DNA of 6,925 nucleotides, from NCBI GenBank assembly GCA_002392945.1, contig DGHZ01000067.1:1283-8207 (forward strand). The letters run 5' to 3'. This document shows, in pieces, positions 1 through 3,640 of this stretch; position 1 is the first letter of the stretch; every line of letters starts with the position of its first letter. The position numbers and the translations under genes were made by a program. Under the pieces are notes generated by a model. It searched no databases and had not been told where the DNA came from. It worked only from the letters and a program-made list of their open reading frames with translations. The DNA is from Caryophanales bacterium UBA3835. Its GTDB lineage: Bacteria > Bacillota_I > Bacilli_A > RFN20 > CAG-826.

Positions 1-327
1 TCTCCATATTTCACTCATACCGGAGCAAAGTTAGAATTCCGTATTGGTATTAATGGAGTTTATAACAATTCTGAAAAACCAGACAAAGGAAAAGATACAT
101 TCCATATCTATATGTTTGGAGATAATAACGTCTATTTAGGAAAGGCAGTTATTAAAGAAGGATCCGTTAATACTTCTACAAACGAATTAAAAGTGTATTA
201 CACAGAATCTAACTGTGCATCAGTAAAATTCTTTGAATTTAGATGTAACGCTCTGCCATATAAATCTAGCCAATGCTATAACGTTGGAATTAGCTACTGT
301 AACGTTAAATCCTGGGAAAGAGCGTAA
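1..327 (+). CDS. C-terminal end of a probable exported protein, function unknown (5' end outside window)
   Basis: The frame is open from base 1 to a TAA at 325-327, giving the last 108 residues of a longer protein. The ATG at 112 is an internal methionine: the coding frame runs upstream through residues such as SPYFTHTGAKLEFRIG, with no stop before the window edge. The visible part is rich in aromatic, asparagine and beta-branched residues and has no charged helices or membrane span. Four cysteines lie in its last 60 residues. It looks like beta-sheet domains of a secreted or surface protein. Its flavour resembles the exported protein at 6228, but I see no aligned motif that proves kinship. 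A strong terminator follows 19 nt after the stop. I do not recognise the family. Confidence 0.75.
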   Translation, partial: SPYFTHTGAKLEFRIGINGVYNNSEKPDKGKDTFHIYMFGDNNVYLGKAVIKEGSVNTSTNELKVYYTESNCASVKFFEFRCNALPYKSSQCYNVGISYCNVKSWERA

Positions 328-332
328 CTTTA

Positions 333-983
333 TTAAGCTTCATTAGAAGGTGCATCAGATGCATCTTCTTTTTTGTTTCTAATTCTCAATATTAGTTCAA
401 TTGCTATTAAAATAACCGCTAGTAAGAAGAAAATCGCATATAAAATAAAGTGAATAGAAGCCTTATTAATAATAGCAGCATAAACACTTATTAAAGTGGA
501 AGCGGTAATAGAGGCAACTCCAAACATAGAGAAAGCAAAACTTAGTTGCTTATTATCTAAAAACCTCTCCACTAAGATGGAGTTAATAATAGATAATAAT
601 CCAATAGCGAGTATCACAATATTAATAATATTGACTATAGAGATATTACTTTCCATAGTCTTTTTAGCGACTACACTACTGGAGATAACAAAATATAATC
701 TTTCTAATATCGCTACTCCAATAGGAATAATAGAAACACTAAATAGAAGCATCTTTTTATCTTTATTCATTAAAATGAAGCTCACTAAACAAGACACCAT
801 AATTAAAGCAATAAAGAAATAATCGATCTTATAAATAATTCCTATGGTTTTTAAATAGACAGTTGGACCTTCTTGTTGAGATATATATCTCACAAAGCCG
901 TTCACTTCAAATAGTCTAAAGAAATAAGCCGCGAACACTAATAAGATTCCAAAGATTGAAAAATATTTAAATAATCTATTCAT
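333..983 (-). CDS. Six-span integral membrane protein, function unknown
   Basis: The 216-residue product has six hydrophobic stretches near residues 6-24, 54-72, 78-100, 115-138, 147-171 and 177-201. Positive clusters (KDKK near 74-77, RIRNKK near 200-205) suggest that the N- and C-termini face the cytoplasm. No catalytic or transport signature is visible, and I do not recognise the family. The C-terminal tail KKEDASDAPSNEA is hydrophilic and coincides with the terminator hairpin of the facing gene, so it may have grown to contain that hairpin. There is no convincing Shine-Dalgarno before the ATG. A TATTCT sequence (complement of 993-998) ends 9 nt upstream, so a leaderless or nearly leaderless transcript is possible (inference). 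The gene ends 5 nt from the convergent gene at 327 and is divergent from the gene at 1036. Confidence 0.8.
   Translation of the reverse strand: MNRLFKYFSIFGILLVFAAYFFRLFEVNGFVRYISQQEGPTVYLKTIGIIYKIDYFFIALIMVSCLVSFILMNKDKKMLLFSVSIIPIGVAILERLYFVISSSVVAKKTMESNISIVNIINIVILAIGLLSIINSILVERFLDNKQLSFAFSMFGVASITASTLISVYAAIINKASIHFILYAIFFLLAVILIAIELILRIRNKKEDASDAPSNEA
346..374 (+). terminator. Rho-independent terminator of the gene ending at 327, inside the opposite gene's 3' end
   Basis: An 11-bp inverted repeat (346-356 GAAGGTGCATC, 358-368 GATGCATCTTC, one G-T mismatch) with a single central base is followed by six T at 369-374. The T tract lies downstream on the + strand only, so it should stop transcripts from the gene ending at 327. 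It is wholly within the last codons of the convergent membrane-protein gene, where it encodes the EDASDAPS part of the tail. Confidence 0.8.
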
Positions 984-1017
984 AACGCAAATAGAATACT
1001 ACAATAGATAAGGAAAA

Positions 1018-1023
1018 AGGAAG
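1018..1023 (+). promoter_or_regulatory. Ribosome binding site for the gene at 1036
   Basis: AGGAAG lies in a purine-only run (1011-1022) and is 12 nt from the ATG. The spacing is long but usable, and it is the only purine run of this kind near the start. Confidence 0.5.
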
Positions 1024-1035
1024 ATATATAAATAT

Positions 1036-1566
1036 ATGTTATTTGGAAAAGAACTAGCCCATGATGAATCTTACATCAAAGAATATGGGGATTATAAGAT
1101 TGTTGGCTCATATACAGTCTATGAAGCCCACATTGAAAAAATGCATGACAAAGAAGGAAAGTTAATGACTAATAAAGATGGCTCTCCTCGATATCGATAT
1201 ATCGATGATAGAGACCTATCCACCTTAAAAGAAGATAAATTAGTTAAAGAAATCAGACCAAACTTCTATAAAGATGTTTATCAAGTCAATGGTGATTACG
1301 TTGAAAAAGTCGAAAAAGAAGACGGTAAAAAAATCTACTTTGTAGTTGATCCTAGTAAAGTTAAAACCTTAGCGAAAGACACTAGAGCAATTATTAAAAA
1401 TGGAACATATAGAGTTCTTCAAGAAGTTGGCTACGTTTTAGTAGATGATTACGATATCGAAAATCCGAAAGTGATCGCGGTAAGAAAATTTAAAACTGAA
1501 GATCACGCCACTGAAGCTAAAGAGATTGTTAGAAACAAACTCAAAAGAATCACTGGAGAGGATTAA
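1036..1566 (+). CDS. Hypothetical soluble Lys/Glu-rich protein
   Basis: The product has 176 residues with no signal peptide, membrane span or cysteine. It is rich in Lys, Glu, Asp and Tyr. Residues 17-60 alternate short beta-like stretches with polar turns (for example GDYKIVGSYTVYEA, then GSPRYRYIDDRD). Residues 96-153 look like an alpha/beta segment (GKKIYFVVD, GTYRVLQEVGYVLVDDYD, KVIAVRKF), and residues 154-172 form a basic helix. The start is supported by AGGAAG at 1018-1023, 12 nt before ATG, in a purine-rich leader. It appears monocistronic: a divergent gene lies upstream and a terminator just downstream. I do not recognise the family and assign no function. A cytoplasmic location is inferred from the lack of targeting signals. 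Confidence 0.8.
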   Translation: MLFGKELAHDESYIKEYGDYKIVGSYTVYEAHIEKMHDKEGKLMTNKDGSPRYRYIDDRDLSTLKEDKLVKEIRPNFYKDVYQVNGDYVEKVEKEDGKKIYFVVDPSKVKTLAKDTRAIIKNGTYRVLQEVGYVLVDDYDIENPKVIAVRKFKTEDHATEAKEIVRNKLKRITGED

Positions 1567-1570
1567 GAAT

Positions 1571-1590
1571 AACTGGGATATCCAGTTTTT
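1571..1590 (+). terminator. Rho-independent terminator after the gene ending at 1566
   Basis: AACTGG (1571-1576) pairs with CCAGTT (1582-1587) across a 5-nt loop, followed by a T-rich tract that continues to about 1603. It begins 4 nt after the TAA and insulates the following toxin-antitoxin operon from read-through. Confidence 0.85.
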
Positions 1591-1611
1591 CTTTTATTTT
1601 TTTAAAGTGCA

Positions 1612-1650
1612 ATTATAGCTTTATAATGTGTAACTTTTGTTATACAATAT
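1612..1650 (+). promoter_or_regulatory. Promoter/operator region of the antitoxin-Fic operon
   Basis: TATAAT at 1622-1627 is a perfect -10 box, though only weak T-rich matches to a -35 lie around 1599-1606. An alternative -10 is TACAAT at 1643-1648. Two dyads overlap here. ATTATA (1612-1617) and TATAAT (1622-1627) are separated by GCTT. ATAATGTGTAAC (1623-1634) and GTTATACAATAT (1639-1650) are separated by TTTT and match at 10 of 12 positions. Both have 4-bp spacers and share the -10 box. Ribbon-helix-helix antitoxins typically bind such palindromes to repress their own operon, so this is the likely operator (inference). Confidence 0.6.
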
Positions 1651-1668
1651 TAGCAAGAGGTCATCACC

Positions 1669-1983
1669 ATGAAAAAAAGTTCATTAATTCATACACGCGT
1701 TTCTCCTGAAGTAAAGCAAGAATGTGATAACATTTTTTTAAAATTAGGAATTACCACTAGTTACGCTATTACATTATTTTTAAATCAGGTCTCTTTAAGA
1801 AAGGGAATTCCTTTTGATGTAGTTCTTCCTGAAAAAGAAGATCTTGTCGCATTTGCAGAAAATGTTAGCACTGTAGATTCTGGTAAACCTAGTGAAAAAG
1901 CAAAAGAAATAATGAAAGTATATGCTGATGGAATTATTGACTTCGAAACAGCGGAATTTGCTATTATGAGGTTGCATAAATGA
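1669..1983 (+). CDS. Hybrid antitoxin: RelB/DinJ-type ribbon-helix-helix N-terminus with a VbhA-like C-terminus
   Basis: This 104-residue protein is the antitoxin of the Fic toxin encoded just downstream. Residues 4-52 follow the RelB/DinJ pattern: beta strand LIHTRVSP, helix EVKQECDNIFLKLGI, helix TTSYAITLFLNQVSLRKGIPFDV. This is a ribbon-helix-helix DNA-binding fold that dimerises and represses its own promoter. Residues 67-102 do not look like the RelE-wrapping tail of RelB. They resemble antitoxin VbhA after its inhibitory motif: a Pro, then helix EKAKEIMKVYADG, then helix DFETAEFAIMRL. VbhA blocks Fic by an S/TxxxE(G/N) helix. Here the nearest matches are V60xxxE64N65 and S67xxxS71G72, neither perfect. 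The start has AGAGG 8-12 nt upstream. The stop TGA overlaps the toxin start (ATGA). The RHH call is firm; the VbhA similarity is judged by eye from memory. Confidence 0.85.
   Translation: MKKSSLIHTRVSPEVKQECDNIFLKLGITTSYAITLFLNQVSLRKGIPFDVVLPEKEDLVAFAENVSTVDSGKPSEKAKEIMKVYADGIIDFETAEFAIMRLHK
1968..1971 (+). promoter_or_regulatory. Ribosome binding site for the Fic gene, inside the antitoxin gene
   Basis: GAGG sits 8 nt before the ATG at 1980 and within the last codons of the antitoxin. Together with the 4-nt ATGA overlap, it fixes the toxin start and indicates translational coupling. Confidence 0.75.
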
Positions 1984-2708
1984 GTAGAGATGATTCTTAT
2001 CTATATCCAGATGTAGATGTCTTAAAAAATAAAAGAGGAATAAAAAATCAGAAAGATTTAGATGCTCTAGAAGAAGATATCGTTCCTTTAAGAATGATAA
2101 AATTAAGAAAAGATGGGCTTACAATTAAAAGTGTTTGCGACATCAAAATTATTCATAAATGCTTATTTGATTCTATTTTTGATTGGGCTGGAGAATACAG
2201 AACTATCACAATGTACAAAAAAGAACCAATCTTAAACGGATGTTCTGTTGACTACACTCCTCACAGTTACATTGAAAAAGAAATGAATGATTTAGAAAGC
2301 AAATTTTTATCTATTGAATGGTCAAATTTGTCAAACAAAGAGAAAATAATCCAAGTTTCTAAAATTGTTCAAGAATTATGGCAAATTCATTGTTTTAGAG
2401 AGGGTAATACTAGATCAACAGCAATGTTTTTGTATTTTCTTATAAAAACAGTTGGGTTACATATAAATATAGATTTTCTAGGAGACAATGCAGTATTTTT
2501 TAGAAATGCATTGGTGCTTGCTTCTTTATATAGTGCATCTAAGCCAGAATATTTGATTAATATTATTACTGAAGCAACAACTGTTAAAAATAAATCAGCT
2601 AATAAATATGAAACAATTGATGGCTATGAGGTTGATAAATATAGCTATACAAATCATACGATAGAAAGAATCAAAACAATTGAAAAACCATCCGATTGGA
2701 AGAAATAA
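1980..2708 (+). CDS. Fic-domain toxin (probable AMP-transferase) of the toxin-antitoxin pair
   Basis: The 242-residue product is a Fic-family enzyme; such proteins usually move AMP from ATP onto a Ser, Thr or Tyr of a target protein. Features in order: YxYPDVDVLKNKRGI (8-22), a common N-terminal signature of bacterial Fic proteins; IHKCLFDSIFDWAGEYRT (58-75), the helix leading into the target-docking flap; the Fic motif H137-C-F139-R-E141-G-N143-T-R145; and a conserved VFFRNAL helix (172-178). His137 would be the catalytic base, Glu141 the metal ligand and Asn143-Arg145 the phosphate site. The motif differs from HPFxxGNGRxxR: Pro is Cys, the second Gly is Thr, and the final Arg is absent (A148). 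FREGNTR variants are frequent in Firmicute Fic proteins. I find no S/TxxxE(G/N) inhibitory helix in this protein, so restraint should come from the antitoxin. The target is unknown. Confidence 0.88.
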   Translation: MSRDDSYLYPDVDVLKNKRGIKNQKDLDALEEDIVPLRMIKLRKDGLTIKSVCDIKIIHKCLFDSIFDWAGEYRTITMYKKEPILNGCSVDYTPHSYIEKEMNDLESKFLSIEWSNLSNKEKIIQVSKIVQELWQIHCFREGNTRSTAMFLYFLIKTVGLHINIDFLGDNAVFFRNALVLASLYSASKPEYLINIITEATTVKNKSANKYETIDGYEVDKYSYTNHTIERIKTIEKPSDWKK

Positions 2709-2765
2709 CTATAATGTTATTCAAAAATAGTAATCATTAAGAAAAGAAAAATAGATAACATGTAT

Positions 2766-2833
2766 TTTGTGTACTAATTTTTGTCAATTTGATATACCAC
2801 AATATATCGTTTTGGCTATTTTAGGTACACAAA
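2766..2833. repeat. 68-bp nested inverted repeat
   Basis: Outer arms TTTGTGTACTAA (2766-2777) and TTAGGTACACAAA (2821-2833) are complementary at 12 positions with one bulged base. Inside, centred almost exactly, GATATA (2791-2796) and TATATC (2803-2808) form a second perfect 6-bp stem with loop CCACAA. The gaps between outer and inner stems are 13 and 12 nt. Neither side has a T tract directly attached, so it does not look like a simple terminator. It could be an RNA structure, a recombination or integration site, or the ends of a very short element remnant. Confidence 0.6.
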
Positions 2834-2841
2834 CTTATAGC

Positions 2842-2864
2842 AAAAAAAAGACCAAATTTAGGTC
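2842..2864 (-). terminator. Rho-independent terminator for the minus-strand genes
   Basis: Read on the minus strand, GACC (complement of 2861-2864) pairs with GGTC (complement of 2850-2853) over a 7-nt loop, then eight T follow (complement of 2842-2849). The stem is only 4 bp plus possible A-T pairs in the loop, but the T tract is ideal. It would end transcripts from the 53-residue frame and any read-through from the carbonic anhydrase gene. The + strand side (ATTTTC) could give weak stopping of the Fic transcript. Confidence 0.65.
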
Positions 2865-2872
2865 ATTTTCTT

Positions 2873-2892
2873 ATATGTTGCGTCCAACATAT
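2873..2892. repeat. Perfect 8-bp hairpin with CGTC tetraloop
   Basis: ATATGTTG (2873-2880) and CAACATAT (2885-2892) are perfectly complementary around a 4-nt loop. There is no adjacent T tract in either direction. It lies 19 nt past the stop of the small minus-strand frame and just before the terminator, so it could be a 3' stabilising hairpin or a protein-binding palindrome. Confidence 0.6.
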
Positions 2893-2911
2893 TGAATGGT
2901 AATTACTATCA

Positions 2912-3073
2912 CTATTTATATGATTTTATGCTTTCCCTATAAAACTCATCGTCTAGCTTCTGTCTGGCTTCTTTTAATGATATAGGTTTACCACCTTCAG
3001 CAACTTCTTTTTCTGATTCATATATCGCTTGATCGATTTTTTCTTCTATAGTTTTATATTTTGCTTTTTTCAT
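2912..3073 (-). CDS. Small acidic/basic protein resembling an orphan antitoxin (53 aa)
   Basis: ATG at 3073-3071 opens a 53-residue frame ending in TAG (complement of 2912-2914). It starts MKKAKYKTIEEKIDQAI, followed by an ESEKEVAEGGKP segment and a second helix SLKEARQKLDDEFYRE. This 'AxxExExxxGGKPIxxxEAxxxL' layout resembles the toxin-binding half of small type II antitoxins (RelB/Phd-like), but it lacks a clear DNA-binding N-terminus. No toxin gene is adjacent on the same strand. There is no good Shine-Dalgarno; a competing ATG at 3089 in another frame gives only 11 codons. TACT-GT-AGTA (3100-3109) upstream is a small dyad, and TATAAA (complement of 3095-3100) could be a -10 box. It may instead be the third gene of the lipoprotein-carbonic anhydrase transcript, 60 nt downstream. 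The terminator at 2842-2864 supports a real transcript. Confidence 0.55.
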   Translation of the reverse strand: MKKAKYKTIEEKIDQAIYESEKEVAEGGKPISLKEARQKLDDEFYRESIKSYK

Positions 3074-3133
3074 AAAATAATACTTTCATCGTTTTTTATA
3101 CTGTAGTACGAAATTTACTATTTTTAAACACTG

Positions 3134-3637
3134 TTAATACAAACTAGATGTTTCTATATCGTATATCTTATACTCAATAGTTCCTTGGTAATCAGGGAAC
3201 TTTTCTTTTAAATATTCAACTTCCTTAAAAGCATTAACTTCACTAGCGGTTTTTTCATCCACTATATCAAGGATATTATGTTTAATTCTTTTAACTATTG
3301 GATTTGAATATAAAAATCCTTCATTATGAATAACTGCGTGAATCGCTCCACAGTGGGTGTGACCCATAATTAAAATATGATTAATATGTAAATGCTCTAT
3401 CGCATAAGAGATACTTGCTAGTTCGCCTTCATTAATTACATTACCTGCGGTTCTAATTACAAATATCTCTCCTAAGGAACAAGATAAAATTTTTTCAGGG
3501 ACCACTCTAGAATCAGAACAACACACCACTATTAAACTAGGGTGTTGCCCTTTTACTAAACTATCTCTAGTAGCCTTTAACTCTTTATTGCTATCTATTT
3601 CTGATAAAAATTGTTTATTCTTTTGAATAATGTTCAT
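3134..3637 (-). CDS. Beta-class carbonic anhydrase (short form)
   Basis: The 167-residue product is a cytosolic zinc enzyme that interconverts CO2 and bicarbonate, supplying bicarbonate for carboxylations. The two signature motifs are intact: C40-S-D42-S-R44, where Cys40 binds zinc and the Asp-Arg pair gates the site, and H93-T-H-C96, where His93 and Cys96 complete the zinc ligands. The IFVIRTAGNV segment (58-67) and the closing strand KIYDIETSSLY are also typical. It is shorter than the usual 180-220 residues because the N-terminal arm and the region after 105 are compact, but no core motif is missing. No signal peptide is seen. Its ATG lies 3 nt after the lipoprotein stop with no Shine-Dalgarno, so translation probably depends on ribosomes finishing the lipoprotein gene. 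No terminator is visible between it and the small downstream frame. Confidence 0.92.
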   Translation of the reverse strand: MNIIQKNKQFLSEIDSNKELKATRDSLVKGQHPSLIVVCCSDSRVVPEKILSCSLGEIFVIRTAGNVINEGELASISYAIEHLHINHILIMGHTHCGAIHAVIHNEGFLYSNPIVKRIKHNILDIVDEKTASEVNAFKEVEYLKEKFPDYQGTIEYKIYDIETSSLY

Positions 3638-3640
3638 AAA

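Larger units (their letters stand above)
2709..2911. other. Non-coding gap downstream of the Fic gene, rich in inverted repeats
   Basis: I see no credible gene in these roughly 200 bases. They contain a nested inverted repeat (2766-2833), the minus-strand terminator (2842-2864) and a perfect hairpin (2873-2892). A weak 7-bp repeat, ATGTTAT (2714-2720) with ATAACAT (2755-2761), is the only candidate 3' structure for the Fic transcript. No clear T-tract terminator follows the Fic gene on the + strand before 2865. Confidence 0.6.

Noticed and set aside
496..822. 108-codon open frame on the + strand inside the membrane-protein gene
   Set aside because: It lies wholly antisense to a gene with six clear membrane spans, and its hydrophobic look is the reverse reading of those spans. 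No ribosome site was seen.
1189..1206. Overlapping perfect palindromes CGATATCG and ATCGATATATCGAT
   Set aside because: They lie in the coding frame and are explained by codons for RYRYIDD. There is nothing regulatory nearby to give them a role.
1795..1977. 60-codon minus-strand frame inside the antitoxin gene
   Set aside because: It is antisense to a protein with a recognisable RelB/DinJ domain, and its Phe/Cys-rich composition is unlike a real protein.
2766..2833. Insertion-sequence ends
   Set aside because: Outer arms are inverted repeats, but no flanking target duplication was seen and the enclosed 43 bp cannot encode a transposase.
3071..3089. Alternative ATG (complement of 3087-3089) upstream of the 53-residue frame
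   Set aside because: It is out of frame and reaches a stop after 11 codons. It might be a tiny leader peptide, but nothing supports that.
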